DNA of 64,000 bases from NCBI GenBank assembly GCA_958296045.1, contig CATQHT010000003.1:817246-881245 (forward strand), read 5' to 3'. The translations under genes and the position numbers were made by a program. The DNA comes from Rhodothermales bacterium (GTDB lineage Bacteria > Bacteroidota > Rhodothermia > Rhodothermales > Bin80). The notes below the pieces were generated by a model that was not told the origin of the DNA, did no database searches, and worked only from the letters and a program-made list of their open reading frames with translations. Numbering within the stretch: the stretch's first letter is position 1; each line of letters starts with the position of its first letter. Shown one piece after another: positions 1 to 9,283 of the stretch.

Positions 1-1
1 C

Positions 2-1837
2 TTTGCTCAGTCGCTGAATGCAGGCCTGAATGTGAGCTATGATCTGGCGTCCAAGAGCAACATCAGCACCAGCTATTTCGCGAGCCACTACGATGCCTCG
101 CAGGACCGCACGTCTTACCAGCAACAGGTGCTAGGTTCAGGCATTACGGCGCTGTCCAACCTGACGAGCAACCAGAAAAATGAGAATCTCCGGCACACGG
201 CCAACCTGTATGCTAAGCTGAACTTCGGCACAGGCCATGACATGCGGATACGCGGTAATCTGTCTGCTGGCACATCTTCACTTGCACGCAGCTCTTTGGA
301 AAACACTACAGATCCCGCCACCGCCGCCCGTCTAGGTATTGTGTCCGACTTCGGTGAAGACACAGACAACCTGGACGGCAATCTGTCACTGGTATGGCGC
401 AAACGCCTAAGTGAGGATGGTCCCAGCCTAGTGGTTCAAGGGCGTGCCAACGCACGACGTGCGGATGCGCTTGGACAGCTCAACTCGTTGACCAGCCTGC
501 AGTCGTTGGGAGATCTTCAAACCGACGAGGAGTTGATCCAGCGGCAGGAGGAGTTAAGCAACCAGCTCGGGCATTCGCAGCGTCTGGCGTACACGCACCC
601 CTTACGCGGAGGGCTGACGCTTGAAGCCTTCGGCAGCCACTCCACCGCTGGTCGTAGCCGGGAGAAGCTTTTCGAAGATCAGGTTGATAGCGGCTGGGTC
701 CGCAATGACCACCTCAGTGACCATTTTGACCAGTCGGAGCGTAGCCTATCCACCGGAGTCGAGATGAGCTACAACCCGAAGGAGGAGGTCTGGATAACTA
801 GCGGCCTTACGCTGCAACAGTCAAGTATAACTGGGACGATTATGGGCCGGAGCGAGGATGTCTCCGGCTCATACCTGCATCTATTGCCATGGGTACGGTA
901 CAGGCACTCGCTGAGTGATTCTCGACGTATCACCCTTAGCTATCGCAGTCGCATGCGAACCCCATCTGTTACCGAGCTGCAGCCTTTCGAAGATAACTCC
1001 AATCCGGTGCGCATCTATGTGGGCAATCCAGACCTTCGGCCGGAAGCCACCCATTCTGTCAACGGCGCTTTCCATTTCTACGATCAGTTCTCTTTTGTCG
1101 GTTTCAATACGGGATTCACGCTCAGGCTCACCCAAAACGACATCGTCACTACGCGGACGGTCGATGCACAGCTGCGCCAGGTGCGCAGCCGTGTCAACGC
1201 GGATGCGCTGAGCTGGGCCGTCACGCACCGGATCGGATTCGAGACTCCGGTCCGGCCACTTGGCATCGCAATCGACTTGACCAACAGCGTTAACTACCAA
1301 ACCGGATCAGAATTCATCAATCAGGCCGAGAACACCAACCGTCTGCTGCGAAACTCCGTTAGCCTACGTGTACGAAACAGGACGCAGGATTTGGTCGAGG
1401 CCCATGCCAAGATGACCGTCACCTATAACAGCAATCAGTACTCGCTCAACCGGGAGGCGAATCAGCAGTACGTCAATAGCACTATTGATGGAGGGCTGTC
1501 CTGGCATGTGTCGGACGTGTTTTCTTTGGAATCCGACTTGGTGTACCGGATCTTTGATAAGGATGCATTCAGCAGCCAGGCGGTTTCCAGGGATTTTGGC
1601 CGCCAGGAAAACATCTTTTTGTTGAATCTTTCTGCTTCTCACCTAGTGCTCAAGGAGCGCGGGGAGATCCGCCTTGAAGTTCGCGATGTTTTCAACCAGA
1701 ATACAGGCGTAACCTACAACAACGCACCGACGTATGTACAGGCGGAGCGCGTGATTGCTATGGGTCGTTACGTAATGCTGCGATTCATCTATCGTCCGCG
1801 CGGCAAGGCCAAAGGGGGCTTCCTGTTCGGATTCTAG
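2..1837 (+). CDS. Outer-membrane beta-barrel / TonB-dependent receptor, 3' part
   Basis: The reading frame is open from the first bases of the window, so the N-terminus (signal peptide and plug) lies outside. What remains, about 610 residues, is a run of amphipathic strands with aromatic residues at strand ends, alternating polar loops, and a terminal Phe, as expected for a barrel inserted by the BAM machinery. The stretch around residues 310-350 (RSRMRTPSVTELQPF, then GNPDLRPEATHSVNGAF) resembles the conserved late-barrel region of TonB-dependent receptors of the Bacteroidota OMP_b-brl_3 type. Likely role: uptake of a siderophore, glycan or peptide across the outer membrane; the substrate cannot be told. 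The stop codon directly abuts a tRNA gene on the other strand. Confidence 0.8.
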   Translation, partial: FAQSLNAGLNVSYDLASKSNISTSYFASHYDASQDRTSYQQQVLGSGITALSNLTSNQKNENLRHTANLYAKLNFGTGHDMRIRGNLSAGTSSLARSSLENTTDPATAARLGIVSDFGEDTDNLDGNLSLVWRKRLSEDGPSLVVQGRANARRADALGQLNSLTSLQSLGDLQTDEELIQRQEELSNQLGHSQRLAYTHPLRGGLTLEAFGSHSTAGRSREKLFEDQVDSGWVRNDHLSDHFDQSERSLSTGVEMSYNPKEEVWITSGLTLQQSSITGTIMGRSEDVSGSYLHLLPWVRYRHSLSDSRRITLSYRSRMRTPSVTELQPFEDNSNPVRIYVGNPDLRPEATHSVNGAFHFYDQFSFVGFNTGFTLRLTQNDIVTTRTVDAQLRQVRSRVNADALSWAVTHRIGFETPVRPLGIAIDLTNSVNYQTGSEFINQAENTNRLLRNSVSLRVRNRTQDLVEAHAKMTVTYNSNQYSLNREANQQYVNSTIDGGLSWHVSDVFSLESDLVYRIFDKDAFSSQAVSRDFGRQENIFLLNLSASHLVLKERGEIRLEVRDVFNQNTGVTYNNAPTYVQAERVIAMGRYVMLRFIYRPRGKAKGGFLFGF

Positions 1838-1922
1838 TACCGGGAGCGGGACTCGAACCCGCACGGCCGCTTGGGCCAACGGATTTTAAGTCCGTTGCGT
1901 CTACCTATTCCGCCATCCCGGT
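1838..1922 (-). tRNA. tRNA-Leu (anticodon UAA)
   Basis: Read on the minus strand, an 85-nt gene folds as a class II tRNA. The 7-bp acceptor stem is ACCGGGA/TCCCGGT with discriminator A at 1838. The anticodon loop is CTTAAAA (anticodon TAA), the variable arm is long, and the T-arm contains GTTCGAGTC. CCA is not encoded. It lies tail-to-tail directly after the receptor gene stop (1837), with no spacer. Confidence 0.95.
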
Positions 1923-1932
1923 CGGCGCTCTT

Positions 1933-2739
1933 GTGAACGTGAACAGGGAGGGACCCGTTCCTGCAGCCCGTGGCGCTTCCGTCAAAGCCCTGTGCGGCTT
2001 GGCTACTAGGGCGGCTGAGAATTCCTTAACACCCTACTCTGGCCAGCCTCGGGGTGTTGCGCTCCTCCTATCAAGCGGCCATTGGGTGCTCGGGGCACGT
2101 ATTGAGAGTGCCTCGTATTCGCTTACCATGCCGGCGGTGTCGTCAGCGGTAGCGGCAGTCGCAGCCGCTGGTCACCGCGACATCGTGGCGGTGGCCTTCA
2201 GCAACGAAGTGCGGGCTGATGATGCCGCCTATCTGGAGGCGCTTGTCCCGGGGCTGCAGCGGCGAACATCCCGGCTTTTGGCGTACGCCAGCCCGCTTCC
2301 AGAGCTCACGAGCCAACTCAGGTCTGAACCGTGCACGCCTGGACGGCTGGCGCCCTCAACAGGTATCATGCTGGCCCGCGCGGCAGCGCGCCACAGTCAG
2401 GCCCCTTATTCCCGGTTCCCTGTCGGCTGCGTCGTCAGCACGCGATCCGGTCGCCTTGTAGCCGGTGTCAACGTGGAACACCCAGACTGGACGCGAACTA
2501 TCTGCGCGGAGCGTGCTGCCATTTGCATCGCTATATCAAAGGGATTGTCGGATCTGAGTGAATTCTTCGTTAGCTGCGTTTCTGACGAACGTGCCTGGCC
2601 ATGCGGAGCCTGTCTGCAACTTTTGGCCGAACAAGCTGCAGGGGCGACGGTATGGCTCGACCGTGGGGAAGAACAACCTAGCCGATGGTCCGTGTCAACG
2701 CTCCTCCCGAGGGCCTTCACGCAAGAGGGGCTCTCCTAG
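1933..2739 (+). CDS. Cytidine deaminase, two-domain, with degenerate N-terminal half
   Basis: Hydrolytic deamination of cytidine/deoxycytidine in pyrimidine salvage. The C-terminal half (from about residue 140) has the whole catalytic site of the tetrameric-type enzyme: APYSRFPVG, the CAER box (Cys191, catalytic Glu193), and PCGAC (zinc ligands Cys224 and Cys227). The N-terminal half (about 17-120) repeats the fold pattern (TPYSGQPRGVALL) but lacks Cys/Glu in the equivalent place, so it is probably a structural pseudo-domain. E. coli Cdd is also a duplicated fold, but there the N-terminal domain is the active one, so the order is reversed here. The start is uncertain: GTG at 1933 has no convincing ribosome site and lies just past the tRNA; a GGAGGG-like stretch near 1947 could serve a later start. 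Confidence 0.8.
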   Translation: MNVNREGPVPAARGASVKALCGLATRAAENSLTPYSGQPRGVALLLSSGHWVLGARIESASYSLTMPAVSSAVAAVAAAGHRDIVAVAFSNEVRADDAAYLEALVPGLQRRTSRLLAYASPLPELTSQLRSEPCTPGRLAPSTGIMLARAAARHSQAPYSRFPVGCVVSTRSGRLVAGVNVEHPDWTRTICAERAAICIAISKGLSDLSEFFVSCVSDERAWPCGACLQLLAEQAAGATVWLDRGEEQPSRWSVSTLLPRAFTQEGLS

Positions 2740-3071
2740 CGCCCAATGACTCTTAGTCCTGATCCCAAGCCCCTACCCTAATCCGGGCATCGAACATCTA
2801 AATCAGACCTGCAGCACTTGGGTAGTCATTTGGCTACATTCCCGAACGCGTGCAGTTGAGTCTGGGATACGCTTCGAACTAGGAATGTGCTAGCCGGTAT
2901 ATATGCGATGGCGCGGCGCCCCATATGAAGGGCGCCCCTGAGCACTAGATCATAGCATTGGATGAGGCTGTTCGCATGCCAACGAACTTTGGCGCTGGAC
3001 CAACGCCGCTGCATTCTGCCTACCCTTGCGTGTGAACTATGATTCTCAATCACCATCCGTTGATGTGACCC
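2740..3071. other. Intergenic region with one strong hairpin
   Basis: No convincing coding sequence is seen in these 332 bases. The only structure noticed is a 7-bp perfect GC hairpin at 2915-2936 (GGCGCCC / GGGCGCC, 8-nt loop) without a following T-run. It could be a weak terminator or a leader structure for the downstream protease gene. Confidence 0.5.
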
Positions 3072-4769
3072 ATGAAAACCGCTTCTGTACTTACCATCAT
3101 GGTTGTGTGCACGCTGGCGCACGCCGTAAGCGCGCAAGAGAAGATCAAGACGTGGATTTTCCTCCAAGACAAGCTTACTGCCGCAGGCAAGACCACTCAA
3201 GTGGAGTCTAGCCATTTGAGTGCGGACGCATTGGAGCGGCGCAGCCGGCGTGGCAGGCCTGTTGCACCAGTACATGATGCGCCCATCTCGCCGCTGTACC
3301 TAAATGCATTGGCCGCCGAAGGCATCGAAGTCGTTCACCACAGCAGATGGCTTAACGCCGTCACGGCCTACTTGGGCACAGATGAGATTGATGCTGTGCA
3401 GCAGCTGCCATTTGTGCGCAAGACCCAGCCTGTAGCTCGGCTTTCTGCACATGATGTCAAGCCCATACTGATGCCGCAGGTCCTTGCTCAACCCCAGTCA
3501 CGACGGCTGCATTGTGGGCCCTCCTGCACTCAGCTACGATTGGTCAATGCGATCGACGTCATGGATAACGGCATCTACGGCCAAGGGATCAAGGTGGGCT
3601 TTGTCGACACGCGTTTTGACTACAATGGTGTACAATTGGGGCATCCCGCCACGGAACACCTAGCGAACGCAGATCGCGTGAAGTTCATGAACTTCACCGC
3701 CGATGACCCTGGCGTGGGCAGCTCACAGGATTTCAGCTTTCATGGCCTCAATACCACTACGGTAACATTCGGTGCTGCTCCGCATGAGCTTTACGGCCCG
3801 TGTTATGGCGCCGACACGGTATATGCAGCGCAGACGGAGTGGGCCCCTCTTGAGCGCAACGTGGAAGAAGACAACTTTGTCGCCGGCGTTGAATGGATGG
3901 AAGCAAACGGCGTGGACGTAATTAACTCCTCGCTTGGCTACGACACGTTTGACTCGGGAGAACAACGCAACTATACCCAGGCCGATATGGATGGTGACAC
4001 GGGTATCACCACCATCGCGTTCGACATGGCGGCCGAACGTGGTGTCGTACCCGTCGCATCGGCTGGCAACTCCGGCAATAATACTAGCTGGCGCATTATC
4101 AGCACGCCAGCAGATGGGGACTCTGTCATCGCCGCCGGGGGCACGAATTCCACTGGGGTTCATTGGTCTTCTAGCAGCCACGGCAATACCGCAGATGGCC
4201 GCATCAAGCCAGACGTTTCTGCCCAAGGGGCTGGCGTCCGTGTAGGATATTCCAACGGCGGGTATGGCCACGCCAATGGTACCTCCTTTTCTGCGCCGAT
4301 GATAACTGGCATCGTGTGCCAGATATTGCAGGTCAACCCGGATCTCAACCCGAAAGAGGTCTGGGAAGTCCTGACCAATACAGCCAGTCAGGCCACCAGC
4401 CCTGACTCGCTCTTGGGATGGGGCATCGCAAATGCTGGCTTGGCGGTGGATTCTGCGCGGGCACGAATTCCGGTCAGCGTTACGCCAGAGGCGCCGCTTC
4501 CAGGGTCCTTTGTTGTTCGTTCCCCGTACCCGAACCCGTTTCATTCCGAGGCACATCTGGAGCTGGACCTCGCTCAGCCTTCCGCTTCGGTACGGGTCAT
4601 TCTGCGCAACCTTCTCGGCCAGCGGATTCGCGTTCCATTTGCTGGTCCGCTGGGCGCTGGCACGCATACGATCAGCGTTTCAGCTGACGGCCTGCCCGCT
4701 GGCGTATACACCTACGTTGTGGAATCGGACGGCCGCACACATACCGGACTGATGGTACTGGTGCGCTAA
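3072..4769 (+). CDS. Secreted S8 (subtilisin-like) serine peptidase with T9SS sorting domain
   Basis: An N-terminal signal peptide (hydrophobic residues 4-20, ending HAVSAQ) is followed by a propeptide-like region (25-130). The subtilase catalytic triad is complete: Asp179 in VGFVDT, His224 in FHGLNTTT, Ser405 in GTSFSAP, with the oxyanion Asn in ASAGNSGN. The last ~85 residues form a type A type IX secretion sorting domain, with SPYPNPF near residue 482, then a beta-rich tail ending in VYTYVVESDGRTHTGLMVLVR. The protein is therefore expected to cross the outer membrane and be anchored or released extracellularly, acting as a degradative peptidase. The ATG at 3072 is chosen because it gives a clean signal peptide. 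Its family supports a Bacteroidota-type host. Confidence 0.93.
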   Translation: MKTASVLTIMVVCTLAHAVSAQEKIKTWIFLQDKLTAAGKTTQVESSHLSADALERRSRRGRPVAPVHDAPISPLYLNALAAEGIEVVHHSRWLNAVTAYLGTDEIDAVQQLPFVRKTQPVARLSAHDVKPILMPQVLAQPQSRRLHCGPSCTQLRLVNAIDVMDNGIYGQGIKVGFVDTRFDYNGVQLGHPATEHLANADRVKFMNFTADDPGVGSSQDFSFHGLNTTTVTFGAAPHELYGPCYGADTVYAAQTEWAPLERNVEEDNFVAGVEWMEANGVDVINSSLGYDTFDSGEQRNYTQADMDGDTGITTIAFDMAAERGVVPVASAGNSGNNTSWRIISTPADGDSVIAAGGTNSTGVHWSSSSHGNTADGRIKPDVSAQGAGVRVGYSNGGYGHANGTSFSAPMITGIVCQILQVNPDLNPKEVWEVLTNTASQATSPDSLLGWGIANAGLAVDSARARIPVSVTPEAPLPGSFVVRSPYPNPFHSEAHLELDLAQPSASVRVILRNLLGQRIRVPFAGPLGAGTHTISVSADGLPAGVYTYVVESDGRTHTGLMVLVR

Positions 4770-5192
4770 CCGCCGCGCCGGTGCTTGCGCTGTTGATTCC
4801 TTCGTTGATTTAGTCTGGGGAAGCACCCCGCGGGTGCGATCAGCATTTTGCCAAGTATTACTGCCCTGCTCGGAGGAATCTTGGGGTCCGCGTGGCCTAA
4901 GACGCCGGGAAGGGGGCAAGAGCCCGCTTGCCTCTTGGCCACCTATCTCACTTTGTTCCTTCGGGAGAAAGGCGCGTCCGAATCGTCAATCGAGATCGCC
5001 GGGATCGTCGGGATTGCACGAATCCGAGTTAGGATTGAGTGTTCGCTGACGAGATGGGACCGCAATGTAGGCACCCCCTGACAGTAGAATGCACCTTACC
5101 ATAGACTATGTTGGTCCGAATGAGAACATGCACGCTCACATTGTAGACGAATGGCGGGTGGTGGAGCGTTTCCAGAGCCCCCCGGCCCGCCC
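4770..5192. other. Intergenic region at the left edge of the accessory island
   Basis: About 420 bases without a supportable gene. A hairpin at 4823-4837 (GCACCC, CGC, GGGTGC) follows the protease gene and may end its transcript, though no T-run follows. I see no direct repeat or integrase that would mark an attachment site. The promoter of the methyltransferase cassette should lie in the right half. Confidence 0.4.
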
Positions 5193-6317
5193 ATGAATCC
5201 AATCTGTGATCCCACAGCGAATGGCAATGCTGCCCCCAGTCTGAGAGTCAGCGTATTCGACTTCTTTTCCGGCTGCGGTGGAGCAAGCTGCGGTTTCCAG
5301 AAAGCTGGAATGGAGGTGGTGTTCGCCCTCGATTGGGACGCCGACGCAGCAAGGACCTTCAAGCACAACTTTCCGTCCGCTACCTTCGAGCCCAAGGATA
5401 TTCGGCTGGTGGAGGAGGACTCGGTCCAAAAGCTCGTGGCTGCGCAGCGGCCGCAGCCTGTCCTCTTCTGCGGGTGCGCCCCCTGCCAGCCGTTCACAAA
5501 GCAGAACACCACGCGCCCAAACCCTCACGAAGATGACCGGGTACCGCTGCTTCTCGAATTCCTACGTTTCATTCAAAGGTGCAAGCCTGACATCGTATTC
5601 GTGGAGAATGTCCCCGGTATACAGGATTTCAGCCCGCATTCCGAACCCCTCAGCAAGTTTCTTCGGGGGTTGGAGGAGGCTGGCTATGACTGCTCCGACC
5701 GATCGCGCGCTTCAGTGCTCCTGAAGCGGTATGGTGTACCGCAGGGCCGTCGCAGATTTCTCCTTCTTGCCAGTCGCCATGGACCAGTGGAACTCCCTCC
5801 CGCAACCCATGGACCTGGAACTAAAAAACCCAAATTCGCTACAGTGCGAGACTGTATTAGCGATCTTCCTGCAATTCGTGCGGGCGAAACCCACCCCGAG
5901 GACCCCAATCACCGCGCCGCCCGATTGTCTTCCCTCAATTTGACGCGGATCCGTGCGACTCCCGAAGGAGGCGGCAACCGGGATTGGCCGGAGCACCTTC
6001 GGCTTAGGTGCCACAGAGAGACACCGGGATTCACTGATGTCTACGGTCGCATGTCGTGGGATCGGCCTGCTTCGGGACTTACGACGCGGTGTATTAGCTA
6101 TTCCAATGGCCGGTTCGGACATCCCGAGCAGCATCGTGCGATCAGCGTGCGAGAAGCCGCGTGTCTTCAGACCTTCCCGAAGGATTTCGAGTTTTTTGGC
6201 AGCTTGAACTCGATGGCCAGGCAGATCGGAAACGCCGTTCCGGTCAAACTGGCAACCCTCTTTGGACATCATATCCAGCAACATCTGGCCGACGCCGGCT
6301 GGAGGCCACAGCTATGA
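5193..6317 (+). CDS. DNA (cytosine-5-) methyltransferase
   Basis: Transfers methyl from S-adenosylmethionine to C5 of cytosine in a target site. The canonical C5-MTase motifs appear in order: motif I FDFFSGCGGASCGF (22-35), motif IV CAPCQPF with nucleophile Cys98, motif VI FVENVPG, motif VIII QGRRRF, and motif X SMARQIGNAVP near the C-terminus. The length (374 aa) fits a complete single-chain enzyme. ATG 5193 is preferred over an upstream in-frame start at 5151, because the extra 14 residues (Pro/Gly rich) precede the conserved fold. Its stop overlaps the next gene's start by 4 bases (ATGA), so it is translationally coupled to the GHKL protein. Its partners suggest a restriction/defence role rather than a housekeeping or orphan Dcm role. 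Confidence 0.95.
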   Translation: MNPICDPTANGNAAPSLRVSVFDFFSGCGGASCGFQKAGMEVVFALDWDADAARTFKHNFPSATFEPKDIRLVEEDSVQKLVAAQRPQPVLFCGCAPCQPFTKQNTTRPNPHEDDRVPLLLEFLRFIQRCKPDIVFVENVPGIQDFSPHSEPLSKFLRGLEEAGYDCSDRSRASVLLKRYGVPQGRRRFLLLASRHGPVELPPATHGPGTKKPKFATVRDCISDLPAIRAGETHPEDPNHRAARLSSLNLTRIRATPEGGGNRDWPEHLRLRCHRETPGFTDVYGRMSWDRPASGLTTRCISYSNGRFGHPEQHRAISVREAACLQTFPKDFEFFGSLNSMARQIGNAVPVKLATLFGHHIQQHLADAGWRPQL

Positions 6318-9283
6318 AAGTAAGCTTCAAGGCCCGGGCCAGGACGCTGGACATGCTTGGAAGACAGCAGATCGCCGGCATCCCCACGGCTATTAGTGAG
6401 CTGTTCAAAAACGCGCACGACGCTCACGCCATGCGAGTGGAGGTCGACTACTACCGCAGCGACGGGTTGTTTGTGCTCCGGGACGACGGGATTGGGATGG
6501 ATACGCAGGAATTTGTTGACCGATGGCTCACCATCGCAACGGAGACCAGCATGAAGCGCAAGCGCGTGGAATCTCGGCGCACGAAATCGGCCAGGCAGGC
6601 GCGGCCTATCTTAGGAGAAAAGGGCATCGGTCGTCTCGCGATCGCGACCATTGCTCCTCAGGTGCTCGTCCTTACTCGGGCCCTTCGCAACGGCGTACGG
6701 TCCGACTTGACGGCCGCGTTTTTTAACTGGCGCCTCTTCGAGTGTCCAGGACTCAATCTACAGGATATTCAGATCCCACTGCGCACCTTTCCAGGGGGTA
6801 CCATGCCAGACGGTGGAGATGTCGCTGACATCGTCGGCGCCTTTCGCAGCGGAAGCGCTCATCTCCAGGAGCATTTCGATGAGAAGGACTGGAAGCGGGT
6901 CGAGGCCGACCTCGCTAAGTTTGTGTTCAATCCCTGCGAAATAGCCTCGCACCTTGGTGAGCCGACGCTCCTCGGCGAGGGCCACGGTACACATTTCTAC
7001 CTTCTCCCCGTGTCTTCAGACTTGGAGTATGACATCGACGGAGGCCGCGAGGCCAAAGTAGCGCCTCCGCTGCAGAAAGCGTTACTAGGGTTCACCACGC
7101 CGTCGTTTGGGGGTGGTGGAGATCCGGTCATTCACACTGCCTTTCGAGACCACCGAACGGGTGGAAGCTGCGCGGACATCATCGGTGAGAACGAGTTCTT
7201 CACTCGCTACGACTATGACAACGCGGATCACCAGATATCGGGACATTTTGACAAGTACGGTCAATTTAAGGGCAGCATATCCGTATACGGCGAGATTGAG
7301 TCCGACCACGTAATTAACTGGACCGGGGGAAAAGGGCGGCCGACGGATTGTGGACCATTCCATATCCGCTTCGCCGCGGTCGAGGGCGCTTCAAGGAATT
7401 CGACGCTGCCGCCCGCCGAGCATGCTCGCATGCTTGAGAAGACGAAGAGGCTTGGGGGTCTGTACATTTATCGGGACGGAGTGCGCCTTCAACCTTACGG
7501 GAACACGGACTATGACTGGCTGGAAATCGAACTCCGCCGAACAAAGAGCGCTGCGTACTACTATTTCTCTTATCGGCAAATGTTCGGATTCGTCGAAGTT
7601 GACTCCGAAAACAACAAACATCTAAGCGAGAAGGCGGGCCGCGAGGGTTTCCGTGAGAACAAGGCCTATCGTGATCTGCGAGGTATCCTGAAGAATTTTC
7701 TCATCCAAGTAGCCGCCGACTTTTTCCGCGACGAGGGAGTTTACGGCGAGCGGTTTACGAGAGGCAAACGCGAACTGAGTGAGAACGAACGATACCGGCG
7801 GGCGAGGGCTAAGAAGGTTACCGCCAAGCGCAACAAGTTCAGAAAGGACCTGACTGACTTTTTCGATCGAATGGAAAATGAGGAGCCACTCAAGCGGGTC
7901 ATGGCGTTGGGCCTGAAAACCGAGGCGCGTGTGATTGAGGCGGTCCGTGATGCGGATCGCGGAAGAGCCGCCAAGCGCATCATCGAGATCGAAAATGACG
8001 CAAGGAGTTCGCTCAGAGCGTTGGAAGCGGAGTACCGTGTCACGAAGCCGCGGATAGGCATAAGCAAGTCGTTACAAAGGGAGTGGAGCGACTATCAGGA
8101 GGCGTTCGAGAATCTTCAATGTAACATAGGCGACATTCGTGATTCTATCGAGAGCGTCGTGACCAACGAGGCCAAGACGGCTGGCGTGGATGTGAATGTG
8201 AGGACCCGAATGAAAGCGGCTCTAGAAGACATCGCCCAATTGGCTAGGAGACAGACAAAGGAGGTAGGCGGAGTCATCAAGATAGCGGCCCAGAACATCG
8301 GACGCGATGCCCGTGAAGTAGTGACCGAGTGTAGACGGAATGTTGAGGACACGTTTCGTGACGTAATAGCCGAGTATGCTCGGCGTGACTTTTCGGACCT
8401 GAATGACGAGCGCCTGATAGCTGAGCGTTCTGAGTTGGAACAACCGCTCCGGGATGTTCTACAGACGGTCTTGCGGAAGCTCGAATCCGCTCAGTCACAG
8501 TTGGTGGTCATCGACTTGAAGCGCGAGTCCTCCATTGTTGATGAACTCGCAGCAGTTGAGCAGAGCAATATTGCGCTGAAGGAACAGGCATCCGCCGAAA
8601 ACCAGCTTGCCCAACTCGGTATGGCGATCGAAATCATTAGCCACGAGTTCGGTGCCGCCATCAAGTCTGTCCGGTTGGGGCTTCACAGCTTGAAGGCGTG
8701 GGCGGACGTTAACCCCAAACTGATGTCGCTCTATCAGACCATCCGTGGCAGCTTCGACCATCTCGATGGATACCTTACCCTCTTTACGCCACTCCAAAGG
8801 AGGCTCTACCGGAAGGCGGTTAACATTCGAGGCTGGGAAGTTCACGAATTCCTCACCAATCTTTTCGGCCAGCGCTTGGCCAGACACCATGTCACACTGG
8901 TCCGAACCGATGCCTTCGCTGCCGCCACGATGCGGGGCTACCCGTCATCCTACTACCCTGTGTTCATCAACCTCGTGGATAATGCCATATACTGGCTCTC
9001 GGGTCGAAATGAGCGTCTGGAACGGCGCATCCGGCTCGACGCGTCCGGGAATACGTTAAGCGTTTCGGATACGGGGCCGGGAGTCCATGCCCGGGATCTG
9101 GACGCGATCTTCGAAATGGGGTTCACCAGGAAGCCGGACGGTCGCGGCATGGGGCTGTATATCGCGAGACGTACGCTGCGCGAGGTTGGCTATGACCTGA
9201 TACTCGAGGACCAAGGGTCGGATTGGAGTACAACGTTCCTGATCAAGCCAATCAAGGACAAGAACAAGGAGGCCGATGCCTAA
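6314..9283 (+). CDS. Dual-GHKL ATPase: MORC/Hsp90-like N-terminus fused to a histidine-kinase-like C-terminus
   Basis: A 989-residue protein. The N-terminal GHKL ATPase has box N with Glu29, Asn33 and Asp36 (SELFKNAHDAHA), G1 DDGIGMD (57-63) and GEKGIGRLA, as in MORC, MutL and Hsp90 relatives. A long Arg/Lys/Glu-rich helical middle (about 490-750) follows. The C-terminal part looks like a sensor kinase: H-box-like IISHEFGAAI with His777, box N NLVDNAIYWL, VSDTGPGV, then GRGMGLYIARR. No membrane segment or classical sensor is seen, so it is likely cytoplasmic. It overlaps the methyltransferase by 4 bases and the receiver gene by 8. I infer a signalling-ATPase defence component; phosphotransfer from His777 to the next protein is plausible but unproven. 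An in-frame upstream start at 6161 lies deep inside the methyltransferase and is rejected. Confidence 0.88.
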   Translation: MKVSFKARARTLDMLGRQQIAGIPTAISELFKNAHDAHAMRVEVDYYRSDGLFVLRDDGIGMDTQEFVDRWLTIATETSMKRKRVESRRTKSARQARPILGEKGIGRLAIATIAPQVLVLTRALRNGVRSDLTAAFFNWRLFECPGLNLQDIQIPLRTFPGGTMPDGGDVADIVGAFRSGSAHLQEHFDEKDWKRVEADLAKFVFNPCEIASHLGEPTLLGEGHGTHFYLLPVSSDLEYDIDGGREAKVAPPLQKALLGFTTPSFGGGGDPVIHTAFRDHRTGGSCADIIGENEFFTRYDYDNADHQISGHFDKYGQFKGSISVYGEIESDHVINWTGGKGRPTDCGPFHIRFAAVEGASRNSTLPPAEHARMLEKTKRLGGLYIYRDGVRLQPYGNTDYDWLEIELRRTKSAAYYYFSYRQMFGFVEVDSENNKHLSEKAGREGFRENKAYRDLRGILKNFLIQVAADFFRDEGVYGERFTRGKRELSENERYRRARAKKVTAKRNKFRKDLTDFFDRMENEEPLKRVMALGLKTEARVIEAVRDADRGRAAKRIIEIENDARSSLRALEAEYRVTKPRIGISKSLQREWSDYQEAFENLQCNIGDIRDSIESVVTNEAKTAGVDVNVRTRMKAALEDIAQLARRQTKEVGGVIKIAAQNIGRDAREVVTECRRNVEDTFRDVIAEYARRDFSDLNDERLIAERSELEQPLRDVLQTVLRKLESAQSQLVVIDLKRESSIVDELAAVEQSNIALKEQASAENQLAQLGMAIEIISHEFGAAIKSVRLGLHSLKAWADVNPKLMSLYQTIRGSFDHLDGYLTLFTPLQRRLYRKAVNIRGWEVHEFLTNLFGQRLARHHVTLVRTDAFAAATMRGYPSSYYPVFINLVDNAIYWLSGRNERLERRIRLDASGNTLSVSDTGPGVHARDLDAIFEMGFTRKPDGRGMGLYIARRTLREVGYDLILEDQGSDWSTTFLIKPIKDKNKEADA

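Noticed and set aside
4823-4837. Hairpin after the subtilase as a definite terminator
   Set aside because: The stem is only six bases and no T-run follows, so it is noted inside the intergenic entry rather than listed as a terminator.
5096-5528. Minus-strand frames inside the cytosine methyltransferase gene
   Set aside because: They lie opposite a gene with every C5-methylase motif, and their composition (Arg/Gly/Ser rich) is that of antisense shadow frames.
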